Source: Lathyrus oleraceus (lineage: Eukaryota > Streptophyta > Magnoliopsida > Fabales > Fabaceae). Taken from it: 64,000 nucleotides of DNA. Positions 31,601 through 43,447 of this stretch are shown here, piece by piece; position 1 is the first letter of the stretch, and each line of letters starts with the position of its first letter. A program made the translations under genes and the position numbers. The stretch is from NCBI RefSeq assembly GCF_024323335.1, contig NC_066581.1, positions 343,730,399-343,794,398 of the forward strand, given 5' to 3'. Below the pieces are notes generated by a model. That model saw only the letters and a program-made list of their open reading frames with translations, ran no database searches and was not told where the DNA came from.

Positions 31601-34576
31601 ATACAACAAACAAATGCATCAAGCAAAGATAAGATGAGTGGCCAATGAAATGGTCTTACAACTCACTTCCATATCATAGAAACAATGGCCAAAGGAATGG
31701 TCTTACAATTGTTCTCAATGGGTAAACAACAATGATAATGTCACAAAGACAAATGAGATGATCATGCAATAATGAGCAACCAATGATGATAAATGCATAA
31801 AGCATACAAGCAAACAAGTGCATATGAAATAATCAATCAATGAAAGCATTCAGCACACACTATAACCAAACAATGAGGCTCATACAAAAGGGTTAGGCAT
31901 TGAAGCCAACTGGAATAGGGTCAATGGTGCTCTTAACCTTGACATTGAGGGGCTAAGGTGAAGCAGATGAAAGGATATGAGGGGTGTGCCTCATTGCTCT
32001 TATCCCTAGTCAGGGAGAGCATTGAATATCAGAAGGTGTGGGAGTTCAGAAAGTAGGAACTCTCTCCACAGATAAGACTCTATAGATCTTGGGCTTGGAT
32101 CTCAATGCTACAACCATGTAATGGGAGCAAGGAGAAGACTCACAAAATAGTAGGAGATAGGTTGCTTATCTCTTAGATTCTACCAATTGCCTTATTTGAA
32201 GGACTTTTCCTGCTTGGGACAAATGTAAACACACACAAGCATTGCCTCTTAAGGAGGACTTCAGACAGTTGCCTGGCCAAATAACAGGCCAGCTCTTCCA
32301 GACTACATGAAGAAAAGGGATTATACCTCAATGCAAATTGCTATATAGCAAAGCAAAGCAAGTTCAAAGAACTAAGCAACTAATGGTACCTGAAATAGTC
32401 AAACAGAATCAGTACACAATTCAAAAGTTAAAGCAAAAGGAGGTAGGAATCAACAGTCAAAACAAACAGACAAATGTGCAATGCACAAGTCTCAAGGCAT
32501 ATGAGCCAAGCAACCTACAAAACAAAGAGGTTAGCTCATGATAATCAAATAAACTCATTCAACTTGTATAAGTTTCTTTGAGGCAATTGCTTCTCAACCT
32601 GAAAACATGAACTCAAACATAAGCAATAAGACCACTAGGGCAAGCCTAGGGTCAAAAGAGAATGAGAAAGTCAAAACAGCAAGTGATATCCAATCAAAAT
32701 CAAATTCAAACATTTAAGAAGCAAGCTCAATTGGTTTCATGTTCATATCATGCATCATCATCATTTCATAAGCAAAAGAAGTCAAAGCATGGCAAATGAA
32801 AGCTAATAGAAGTCAACAGCAAGACTTAACTCAAAACCAATCATAAACAATTCCAAAAATCATCAAATAATTCATGATCAATCATAATCCATAACATGAC
32901 ATGCATATAAAATTTCAGCTCAATTGGATCATGGGAAGATAGTCAATGAAAATCAGAAAGGCAGGGCAACTTCAAACATGCTCAAAGAAGTCAACCAAAC
33001 ATGTATCAGCTTCAAAAATTCATAAATCAGTGATAACATATGAGAAATGAATGGGATCAAAACCATGGCAAAGCTTAAGATGTCTACTAATCACATGTCA
33101 AATTTCAAATTCATCCAATTAAGTATGAGAATTTCACAAATGATATGGCATGATGTGTCACAAAAAGTCAACATATGACCAAACAGGGGAGAAAAATCTC
33201 AAACAATTATGAAATGCCACAAATAATTCCAAGAAAAATCACATGTAAACTAGACATCCATAGGTTCATTCATGCAAAAATTCAGATCAATTTGAGTTCA
33301 AGAAGCATGGCATCAAAAATCATGAAATTGCACATCAATGGTGTGACACAAATTGTCACACCCTAATTCAAAAAATCATAACTCAACAACCAGAGATGAT
33401 AAATTCATAAACTCTACACCAAAATCACCATGAATGTGTCTAGTTTATGCACAAAAACTTTCAAGGCCATTGGATAATGCATCACCATTTCACAAATGTT
33501 TTGGCAAAAGGTACAAAATATGAGCACATGAACAAAACCCTAATACCAATTAAAATCCACTTATCAAAAAAATCAGGAAAAATCATGATAAATAAGTAGA
33601 GATCCAGATGAGCACAATGCAAAAAGTTTCATGAATTTTGGATCACAAATGAAGGAGCTATGAATTTTGGAAGATTGGAGATCAAAGTGAAATAATTATT
33701 GAAGAAAAAATGAAATAAACATGATTTAATTAAATAATTGGACACGGAGTGGCAGTCTGGTAAATATTGTGAAAACTTAATGAAACGGTGCGCATGGCTT
33801 TGGGACGTGGCAACAGGCGACTGGCTCATGGCAATGAAATAGTGACAAGTTCATGCAAAACAAAATATTACACAGCCAAACGATTTCTGGAAACAGGGTT
33901 TAGGGTTCATGCATCTACAGTACATCATCTTCAACACCAAGAAATCGTGACAAAAAAATGTGCCCAGAAATGGAAATTAATCATACCATTCAACTCATAT
34001 AATCATATACAAACACAATCCAACCCTAATTTCTATCAAATCGAGCCATCAAACAAGAACCAAGCAAAAACATATTTCATCATTAATCTTTAAATCAGCA
34101 TAACTTTCCAAATACACAACCATTTCATGTGATTTAAAGCTCATTGTAACCATGGCAAAGAGATCTATCATAATCATATCATGTTTTAGCAAATAGTGAG
34201 AGTCGAAACCTTAGCAAAAGTGAAGAGCAGCTGTGATATAGTTGTTGTTTGGTGGTTTTGGCTCGAAACAGATGAAGCTCCAAGCTCCAAAAGGTGAATG
34301 GATGAAGAGTTTTGGCTCAGCAACCCTTGAAACGGCTCAATTCGAAATCTGTCATTGATGAGTTTGGAAATAGCACAGTTGCAAGAATGCTTTACAGTTG
34401 GGAAACAAGGCTTGAAATGAGCTCAACAAGGATGGTATGATGAAGCAAACCACACAAGTTCGAAGCCTTGGCAATTTTCAGAAAAAAGTTCAGATGAAGA
34501 AAAATGATGTTTGAGAGAAATGAGCTTTTTCTGTTTTCAATTGTGGCTGCTAGGGTTCTGCTCAAAGAGAAAATGA

Positions 34577-34586
34577 GCTATTTATG
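34577..34586 (-). promoter_or_regulatory. TATA box of element C's LTR (LTR1 copy)
   Basis: The minus strand reads CATAAATAGC. It is preserved at 47935-47944 (LTR2) and 56608-56617 (LTR3). The downstream sequence is A-rich and leader-like, as after the TATA box of A. The assignment is by sequence only. Confidence 0.5.
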
Positions 34587-35729
34587 TGCTGTTTAAGGTT
34601 GGCTAAGTGTGTTTTGTTCTGTGGTAATTGGAATTTTGAGAAATGTCATGTTTTGCTAATTTGGCCAATTTCACTTAAGTGGTGAGGTGCAATGCTTACA
34701 GCTCGAAAATGGGCCTTTGGGCAAGTTCCAATTACATATTCTGGTCAATTTCAATTGGCCAAAATGATTAAAAATGGTTATTTCAAAAAGTCAAATTTCA
34801 CCCTCACTTGAAATTAATTCATGTAAGTTCAAAAAGGCCATTTTGATTTGTAATGTTTTGATGCATGATGGTTACATATTTGGAAAGAGGAGATCAAATG
34901 TGACTTGTTGCAAAAAACCCCACCCAATTTGGCCAAATGGTTTGAGAGATATGGCCTTTTGAAGTTCAAAAATTTTTGAGAATGATTTGATCATAACATG
35001 CCAACCATACATGGGAATTGAGTGTTCTTGGACTTTTTGGAAATGGGAGAACAAGATCTTCAACTTTCATGTTGGGCAAAAATTCATTTGAAGCTTGTAT
35101 GATGATGTAAGTTTAGGATCAAGAAGTTTCCATTTTTGGCAAATTCCAATTACAGGTCAAGTTTCTATTTTTGGAAATTTTCTGTTTGACTTCAAATTCT
35201 TCCATGATGGTGTTTGACATGATATATGAGGCTTATATGGACATGAATGAGATCTCTCAAACCAATTCCCACCATCAAATCACTGATTAAATGCACAGTT
35301 GACCAAGTTTGACTTTCTAGGGTTTTGGTTGACTGAACCATGTTCTGATGAATTCCAAACCCTAATTCCTTGAGATCTTGATTCCAAATGATATCACAAC
35401 ATATGTGAACTCTTGACTATTGATCATGGTGCCCAAATTCTTCAAGAATGGCCACCATCCACTGTTTAATGACTGATCTGACTGTTTGACTGATGATTGC
35501 TTCAGCTGCAAGTAACATGGTTAGATGACAATATTTTTGTACTTTTTGGTTAGTAAACATATGAAAAGCAAAGATATACAAATGCAAAGCATGCTTGGTG
35601 ATCAAGAACCACACTCACAAGGCAAACCACCCACTAGGAGGGAAGCTAGGGCATGCAATGATCCTTGAGGCCATGATATGATATGATGTGGGCCATGAGG
35701 GATCTTAGGGCCAAAATTGGGGTCTTACA

Positions 35730-35742
35730 GATGCCCCTATTT
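35730..35742 (-). other. Polypurine tract region of element C
   Basis: The minus strand reads AAATAGGGGCATC immediately before LTR1. The second copy lies at 49088-49100 before LTR2. The ATAGGGGCA core is the same as in element A. Confidence 0.65.
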
Positions 35743-36399
35743 AAGGTCATTCTAGCCGGAGAAGTGAAGTTTAGAAATCTTCATCTCGACGCGGTAGAAT
35801 GGGCTTAAATAACAGTAATGAGACAAATTTTGGTCCCTAAGAGACCTCATGATGCAAATGTATGCATGCAAAAGACACAGCAAATTCTGTGGGGAACATG
35901 ATTTACACAGAAGAAAAGACGATCCATCGGAGTAATATGCTCACCAGGAACAGAGACTCTAACAAGACTCTAGTTGGGGATAGTAAGAGAAAAAGAAATG
36001 CGTGAACAAAACACGACTTCAAATTGGGGAAAAACAAAAACTGACACCGCGTGAACGAGACACGACTCTGATTAGGGAATAACAGAAATCAAACTGGAGA
36101 CCTCACTGGGGAGTGAAAGACTCACACTGGGGAAAAGAACAAACCAAAGGAACAACATCCATTGGAGAGACACAAGCTGACTCCTGGGAAGAAGCAACAA
36201 GAAACTTCAATGAGGAAGTACCAAAGAAATGAGATGTTACCGGTATAAGGGTAACAAGCTCAGGAAGAATGAATATCTAAGACCGGTATAAGGGTGAGAG
36301 ATATCAATCAACCAATATCTGAGAAAGACCTGAAAAAGGTACATAAACTCAGGAAAATCTGACTCCACAAGGGACCGAGGTCATAATAGGGAGCAGAAA

Positions 36400-37980
36400 G
36401 GAAGGAACACCAGGGATACCGGGTTGTAGGTATGTAACAGGTGACCGACCACAGACGTGAATTGGTGTGTGTTCCAAAACACTCATCATCCTGAAGAGAG
36501 CGAAAGCAAACTTGTTTATAGGATGGATATTTTATTCTATAAAGAATGCAAATCTTACTCAATTGGGGAAACAAACAAAGTGTTCGACAAGAGAGTGCAT
36601 GAGATATATTATCTATAGCCGTCAAAACGTAGATAATGTACTCGCATGGAAAGTTATCCTGAACCGGGTTGTAGGTTGTTTATAGGATAAGATCCGAAAT
36701 TGTGAATTGGTTTGTGTTCCAAAACACTCATCATCCTGAAGAAAGCTAGAACAGCAGACTTGTTTATAGGACAGATATTCGATTCTATAAAGAATGCAAA
36801 TCTTACTCAGTTGGGGAAGATCAACAAAGGACTCCAACCAAAGAGCGCATGAGACATATTATTCATTACCGGCAAACCGTGAATAATATACTCGAAAGGA
36901 AGAGACACCAGAGATACCGAAGTATATAATAGGTGACTAACCAAAGCGTGAATTGGTATATATGCCAAAACACTCATCATCCGAAAGGAGGGCTTGAAAA
37001 AGCAAATCGACTTACAGGATGGACATTCGAATCCACAACGGGAAAACGAATCTTACTCAACTGGGGACACAAACCCAAAGAGTGCATGAGATACAATATC
37101 CATTACCGGCAGACCGTGGATAAGAATACTCGCATGAGATTTATTATCTATTACCGTCAGAACGTAGATAATAAACTCGCATGGTAAGAAACACCAGAGA
37201 TACCGAAGTATATAATAGGTGATCTACCGAAAACGTGAGTTGGTATGTATGCCAAAACACACATCATCCAAAACACAAACTGGTTAAAGGATGGATATTC
37301 GATTCTACAAAGAATACGAATCTTGCTCAGCTGGGGAAAACCAACAAAGGATTCCAACTAAAGAGCGCATGAGACATATTATTCATTAACGGCAGACCGT
37401 GAATAATATATTCGAAAGGAAAAGACACCAGAGATACCGAAGTATATAATAGGTGACTAACCAAAAAGAGAGACAATCGATACCAAGCATCCGGGTAAAC
37501 GAAAGACAACTCAAAGGGATAAATTGCAAGCATCCGGCAATTATCCGACAGCACAGAAATATTCGACTCCGCAAAGGGAAATAACGAATCTTACTCAACA
37601 AAGAAAACACAAAAGGCTTCGACTGAAGAGTGCATGAGATATATTATTCATTACCGGCAGACCGTGAATAGTATACTCGAAAGGAAAAGACACCAGAGAT
37701 ACCGAAGTATATAATAGGTGACTAACCAAAAAGAGAGACAATCGATACCAAGCATCCGGGTAAACGAAAGACAACTCAAAGGGATAAATTGCAAGCATCC
37801 GGCAATTATCCAACAAAACAAATATTCGACTCCGCAAAGGGAAATAACGAATCTTACTCAACAAAGAAAACACAAAAGGCTTCGACTGAAGAGTGCATGA
37901 GATATATTATTCATTACCGGCAGACCGTGAATAATATACTTGCATGGAAGATTATCCACAACCGGTTACTGGGTTAATAA
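36400..37980. repeat. Tandem array of about six 236-285-bp units, each with a covarying hairpin
   Basis: Units begin near 36408, 36653, 36905, 37191, 37427, 37691 and 37955 and share ACCAGAGATACCGAAGTATAT or close variants. Most contain a hairpin such as ATTATTCA..CGG-CAGA-CCG..TGAATAAT (36858-36887). The array recurs at about 49760-51338 in the second internal copy. The last two full units (from 37412 and 37677) are nearly identical, so they are recent duplicates. Confidence 0.85.
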
Positions 37981-38099
37981 AGGATAAATCAACCGAAAAG
38001 AAAGGCATCGGGATACCAAACTAGGTATATAATGATGACCAATCAAGAGGAGCAACAGACATTACCAACAAGAGGGTAAATGAAAGGCGATCTGCTGAG

Positions 38100-40260
38100 G
38101 ATTCACTGGTGAAAATCAATGATCCAGGGATGAATTGCATAAACAGCAATTATCCACAACACCAGGCTGGGGATATAATGACGACAATCAACTATCCGGG
38201 GAACGCAATCACTGACAAAAGGTGAAAGGACCCACTGGGGATAAAATTGCTAGCATACGGCAATTATCCACAAAAGATTTGCTGGGGATATAAGTGCTTA
38301 TCTGAGCAACTTATCCGAGCAAAGGAAACTCAACATCAAGAACTAGATGGAGAGAACCACAAATTTAGGGTTTACATCTACCGAATACGGGGTAGAAAAC
38401 CAACAACTCCGCGTGGGGATAGAACAAATCACAAATCCGCACGGGGAACCAAAATAGGGTTTATAACAAACCACAAACTGCTGGAGAGCAGGAAAGTAGG
38501 ATTTACAACTACCGACTATTAGGTAGAAAACCAACAAATCTGGCTGGGGAATAAAAGGTGTATAACCACAAATTCTGCTAAGAAGCCAGGAAAAATAGGA
38601 CTTATAACTACCGGTATGAGGGTAGAGGCCCGAAAAATTCCGCTGGGGAACGACCCACTGGGAAGCACAAGACTTTTGACAAATAGCCAATTCGGGAATA
38701 ATCCGAAAAGACAGACTGAGTCAAGGCATGTCCTAATGAGGATGTAACTCAAATAGGAAAGCCCATCCCAATACATGTGTTGGGAGGAAACGGAAGAAAC
38801 CGTCATCCACGAGGATATATCTCAGTGGGGAACTGCAGAAAGAAAGACAGACACATTTTCTGCTTATGGGGGCTGACTCTATATGGAGAGATTTTAAACA
38901 CCCGACATCTGCTTGGGGAGATTTGTAAAGAGATCTGTATCATCCGAAAGCAGGGAATAACCAACAAAGGATACATGGCAAGAAATGCAACATGAATATC
39001 TGAATGTTTATGAGTATGCATGAATATGCGTGATTTATGTTTGATGAATGCTGACAAAACAGACAATTCTAACACAAACAGGTCCAGGAACCAAACGCCC
39101 GGTATTATACTTCCAGAGGTAGAACCAACTGGAGAGCCAATCCGCGGAGATCTGCATGCTGTAAAGCAAAGACCTGCGAGTACTGCTGAAGAAGCAGAAG
39201 GTCAGAGATATCAGGAAACAACCCAATCAGGGTACAGAAAGTCACAACGGGCAAAAGTAGCCACCAAGACAAATCTGTAGGGGAACAAGATAAGTCCCAA
39301 AGTATCTGCAGGGGATCCCAGTGTCAACTGAGAAACAAAAGGTGCATTGCAAAAGCACGAACTGCTGTAGAAACGAATCCACAAAACTCCACTGGGGAAC
39401 AACCCACTGGGGGAGAATGATATCATCCAGATAGGATCTAACTGCATAAGCAACTCTACTGGGGAAAACTGTCGGCTACTCTCTTGGGGAACAAACCACT
39501 GAGGGAGGACAGATCAAATAAACAGATTCTGCAACAAACCAACTCTACTCGGGGAGAATACACATAGCAAACTGATCACGACGAGTAGATTCTGCAATAT
39601 AAGCCACTCTACTGGGGATCACAAAACAGTCAGGAAATCAATCCGTTCACTGGAGGCCAAAGCCAACATCCAACCATATTCGGGATTGAAGGAGTATTCA
39701 ACAGGCAAAACTGCCACAGCAAATATTCTGCAGACTAAGCTGAGGAAAAGATGGATGAACATACTGGGATGTCAACCCAATCAACCACTGAGTAGGAAAA
39801 TAAATCCTGCTCTGCTGAAGAGAAAAACTCTGATGGAGAGATAACAACAATTCCACAGACGACTTCGCCGGGGAAAAGGTAGAGTACCGGGTATCAAATC
39901 GCCGACTTACCGAGTCTTTAAAAAGAAAGCGATCGTGCTGAGGAAACCGACAATTCCGCTGGCAACTGCACTGGGAAGAGTGACAACAACTCTGCTCGCG
40001 ACTCCGATGAGGATATCAATAACAGCTCTACTCGTGACTGTGTTGAGGAGACAAATAAAGTTTGGGAATATCGTCCCACTGGAGAAAGTGACGGGGCACC
40101 AAGATGACAAACCATCAACCGCCGAAACCTCTATAAGAAAAGCACCCATGCTGGGGAAGATTGCTGCTGGAGAAAACGAAATCTTCAACAACACTCTGCT
40201 TGCGACTATACTGGGGAACAACCCCAACAACAAATCTGCTTGAGGAACAACCCCAACAAA
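38100..40260. repeat. Field of irregular CTCTRCTGGGGA motifs resembling the primer-binding site
   Basis: More than twenty plus-strand motifs such as ACTCTACTGGGGA (39453, 39605), TCCGCTGGGGA (38640) and TTTGCTGGGGA (38276) occur at irregular spacing. The best, at 40200-40217, matches the 18-nt primer site at 15 positions. Because C runs on the minus strand, its RNA carries the complementary form, able to pair with its own primer site. Confidence 0.75.
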
Positions 40261-40950
40261 GGTCTGAAGAAAGAAGATACAAACAAACCAGGAATATGAA
40301 CAAATGTCTTACCTGTTGGAGATCATGCCACCCTCGGGAGAGCACTGAGATATTCTTGAGTATCCTTTCAATATTGTGAATGTTCACTTTGTTTAAAACA
40401 ATGTTTTGAAAATTTTGATTTGTTTAAAACAATGATATTTTATCAATTTAAAACATGCAAAACATTTGTTGAATTGAAACAAATAAGAGTGCAAATAATT
40501 GGGTAAAAAGCTCAAATTGATTTGATGGAATGGTAGCCTGCAAATGGCAAGACTCCATAGATCTGTACAAATTTGAAATCAGTGATATATATTGGAAGAG
40601 GGCTACATTGAACATAATGATCCTTTCTCTACCAATTTGAATCTCGATGTATCCGAAGCTTCGGTTGACGACGAATCGAGAATCTTCTGACGAAATGACG
40701 ACTGGTGAACAGAAAGTCTTGTCAGGATGCAGTTACTTGCCCAAATCCCTGATTTTTGCCTAGATTGCCCCAGGGTGAGGTACTCAATCTAGCGGGATGC
40801 AAATATTCTTTTTTTTTCAAGTCTCTAATTTTTGCCTGAATTACCCTTGCGGGTTCTCCACCGAGACGCTCATTTTTGCCTAAGCCGCCCTTTCGAGTTT
40901 TCAACTTAGCGAGCTATTCTGTTTTTTTCATTTGCATATACTTTTTTTTT

Positions 40951-41289
40951 TTAGGCAAAGTATCTCCTGACTGCATCTGAATTCACAGGACGAGTGAAAT
41001 CCTCCCCATCCATTGTTGTAAGCATCAAAGCACCGCCTGAAAAGGCTCTCTTAACAACATATGGACCCTCGTAGTTTGGAGTCCACTTGCCCCTGGAATC
41101 AGGCGCGAAAGACAAAACTTTCTTGAGCACAAGGTCACCTTCTCGGAACACACGAGGCTTGACCTTCTTATCGAATGCTTTCTTCATTCTCTGCTGATAT
41201 AACTGACCATGGCACATGGCAGTCAATCGCTTTTCTTCAATCAAATTCAACTGGTCGTAACGACTCTGAATCCATTCAGCATCAGTCAA
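40951..41289 (-). pseudogene. Integrase C-terminal remnant, element C
   Basis: An uninterrupted 112-codon stretch encodes DAEWIQSRYDQLNLIEEKRL, KWTPNYEGPYVVKRAFSGGA and the end DAVRRYFA, aligned with A (7086-7347) and B (11814-12275). The catalytic core is gone. Upstream sequence stops being integrase-like directly before the ATG, so this is a fusion remnant. It is in frame and unbroken in a young element, yet has no catalytic residues. Confidence 0.85.
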
Positions 41290-41413
41290 CTAGGGACTTG
41301 AGGGTATAATTTTTCTTTTTTCTTTTGAAGAAATCTTGAAAAAGTTTTTTTGCTGATTTTTGATTTTTCATCTTTTTTTTTTTTTACCCTCGTTCTTTTT
41401 CTTTTTTTTTTTA

Positions 41414-41602
41414 TTACATTTTCCCCAGTTTGACTGTTTTGTTGATTCTCATGATACAGCTGAATGAGCTTCCTTTGTGCTCAAGAAGTCGGGTAATCTC
41501 GTCAGGAATCCCCTTCAACATCATCTTCCTCTGCCTCAAATACAAAGAATTCAAGATTGGGAGATGGCGTTGGATCATTATGTTCAATGGGTTTAGAAAT
41601 CC
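41414..41602 (-). pseudogene. N-terminal part of the RT polyprotein, element C
   Basis: The minus strand encodes NLEFFVFEAEED in one frame and GIPDEITRLLEHKG in another. This corresponds to the acidic RT-leader segment of Ogre elements (compare ELPEELARLLKQE in B). A frameshift lies between the two, and the remainder is lost. It starts at the predicted splice acceptor. Confidence 0.65.
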
Positions 41603-41864
41603 CTGCATAATGATTCTGGATAATGAAAGCTTTTTGAATTTAAACAAGCAAATCATTTATGCAGATGAAAAATGTTGTTTTTGTTTTTCAGGGTTTTTTG
41701 TGATCACTGATTTCATGCAAAAGCAAAAAGTGAAAACAAAGGAAAAACAAATGTTTAACAATGCATTAATTGAATGAAAACATCATTGTATTAAATGCTG
41801 CCAACAATGTCATCACTTCTCCTTTTGGCATGGGAGAAGGGTTTTAAACAAAGTGAACAATTAC
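41603..41864 (-). other. Candidate Ogre intron, element C
   Basis: The donor GA/GTAATT overlaps the stop of the protease tail and the acceptor is ATGCAG/G, 262 bp later. Position and motifs match the introns of A and B. In C the join does not keep the frame as written, which fits a copy with no coding duty. Confidence 0.62.
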
Positions 41865-42100
41865 TCTGATGTATGGATGACTGTAGGAACATCTACAGCG
41901 ACCCAATTGTGGCAGACACCACCAGGAATAACAAAATTGTTCATGTCTTCTGCATCCTCTTCTAAGATAGCAGCAGCCTCTTCTTCAGGTTGATCGTCAT
42001 TGATGAATCCTCCACTTGTGAACAGACCTTGCTCATTAAATGCCCCAGAACAGTAGCCAATGCCAGCCCGGGATTGGTTAACCAGGAATAAATCCATCAA
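41865..42100 (-). pseudogene. C-terminal remnant of the protease frame, element C
   Basis: The segment GIGYCSGAFNEQGLFTSGGFI, then an acidic stretch, then NFVIPGGVCHNWVAVDVPTV, corresponds to the tail of the protease reading frame in A (5549-5802) and B. No protease active site is present. A deletion joins it upstream to the leader, removing all of gag. Confidence 0.72.
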
Positions 42101-43423
42101 AAGTACTTAGTCTGGCAAATATCTCTCTGAGTTCACAGCTCTAGCTCAGGATGATCCATCAATCTGGCAGAGTTGGCTCTGGTATAGTACCGGCGAGGTG
42201 CGTCTCAAAATAAATGAAGATCGCAGGGTCAGACCACAGGACGGGAGACCGGAACAAAACACTCGCTTATGCAAATGATGCATGAAGTGTTTATGCATAT
42301 GCTTGTTTTTATATCAAAGGAACCCGAGGGTTTTATTTGCAAACTTTGAAATATTTAAGCATTTTGATCATATATGAGAATATCTCATCAGATATATCAG
42401 GTGAAAAAATTTTCCCGGTTTTTTCATGTTTGAAATTTTTTGCAAATAAACTCCTTTGAGTTCCTTGAAAATTTTCTTTTTATTTGATGACATGGATGCA
42501 GATGAATGCATGAATGCATGAATGCAACAATCACACTCAAGGATCAAGCAAAGCACACCAAACAAAGGTCGTGGGAAAGCTCAATGTATCCCTAATATCA
42601 ATCATCCATTTTGGTGGATTTAGGTTTTCACCTTATCGACACCCAAGTTCCATTGATATTAACGGTACATGAACCGGCTCAAACATCCTTAATATCAACC
42701 AGCCGCTTTGGTGGATTTTAGGTTTTACACCTGATCCGGGTTCCATTGATATTAACAATGTTTGAACGACTCAACCACGAATCACGGGTTTGTTGAGAGT
42801 CACGAGCATGGAGTCTCGGTTAAGAACCACCCAAAGGGAGTGTACTAGGGTTTAAACCTGCCAGACATGTTCTACCAGAGGTTCCCATAATCATCGTTCC
42901 ATCTTTCGAATATTATCGGAGGAACGAATACTCGTATTCCAAAAATATTCTCAAGAGAAACTCTCATGAGTGTAGTATCGCGTAACAATCGCATCAGAAC
43001 TTACATCTGAACGACCTCCGCACTACGTTCCTAAAAATAGGCCAAGATGGGTTTGGTAAACTAAGGTCCTTGGCTTCTGCGGCACATGATTGAAAGAATA
43101 ATGCCTAACCACAAATAACTTGTGTGACATTATTAGTTCAACATGACCTCCACCACGTGAATGGTCTTGCAAGTCAACTGGCTAAGGAATACTCCACACC
43201 AGTCAACAAGACTATGCCATTCTCCTATCCTAGAGTGCACTCGAGTTCGGGTATAGAACTCATCTCACAGATCACCAAAGCACACAGCAATTGTATATCA
43301 AGCAATTCAATCATTACAATCAATACAGTGATCCCAAATTGTACAAAAATATGTCAAATAACAAATAATAATATAGCACAACAAGGGTAAAAAGTAGGCA
43401 ATACCACCAAGGGTCGATTTGTG
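42101..43423 (-). other. Leader region of element C
   Basis: This non-coding region between the primer site and the protease tail is homologous to A's leader (2827-3700), for example around 43020-43260. It holds two tandem copies of the leader stem-loop at 42588-42662 and 42685-42754. No gag is found. Confidence 0.75.
42588..42754 (-). other. Duplicated leader stem-loop of element C
   Basis: Two copies of an AATATCAA..TTGATATT inverted repeat (arms at 42594/42653 and 42691/42745) enclose CCACCAAAATGG-like inner sequence. They are homologous to the single stem-loop at 3520-3600 in A. Sequence between the arms has diverged while the arms are kept. Confidence 0.7.
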
Positions 43424-43441
43424 TCCCCAGCAGAGTCGCCA
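43424..43441 (-). other. Primer-binding site of element C
   Basis: The minus strand reads TGGCGACTCTGCTGGGGA, identical to element A, six bases from the end of LTR2. This is the only primer site left in the composite; the other was lost in the deletion at 53637-53645. Confidence 0.9.
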
Positions 43442-43447
43442 CTTTTC

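Larger units (their letters stand above)
30089..35729 (-). repeat. LTR1 of element C (3' LTR on the minus strand)
   Basis: This 5.6-kb LTR reads TGTAAGACCCC.. to ..CACCGCTACA on the minus strand. It is within one base of LTR2 in length and differs at only a few tens of positions by eye. It holds a sub-repeat array at 31085-31600 and a TATA box at 34577-34586. Short frames recur in every LTR copy and look non-coding. Confidence 0.94.
35730..40950 (-). other. Post-pol repeat region of element C
   Basis: No coding sequence is supported here. From the LTR inward it holds scattered CTGGGGA motifs (35870-36180), an array of about 258-bp units (36400-37980), a long field of CTGGGGA motifs (38100-40260), and the GGCAAAAA-type module (40735-40950). 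Its plan matches A's post-pol region, though the repeats are different sequences. Confidence 0.8.

Noticed and set aside
38247..40243. Many overlapping frames of 60-115 residues on both strands, all duplicated at 51605-53601.
   Set aside because: They sit in the repetitive post-pol region of element C, are duplicated with it, and show no protein-family features.
41414..41777. A 115-residue plus-strand frame at 41430-41777.
   Set aside because: It overlaps the RT-leader remnant and intron of element C on the opposite strand and has no own features.
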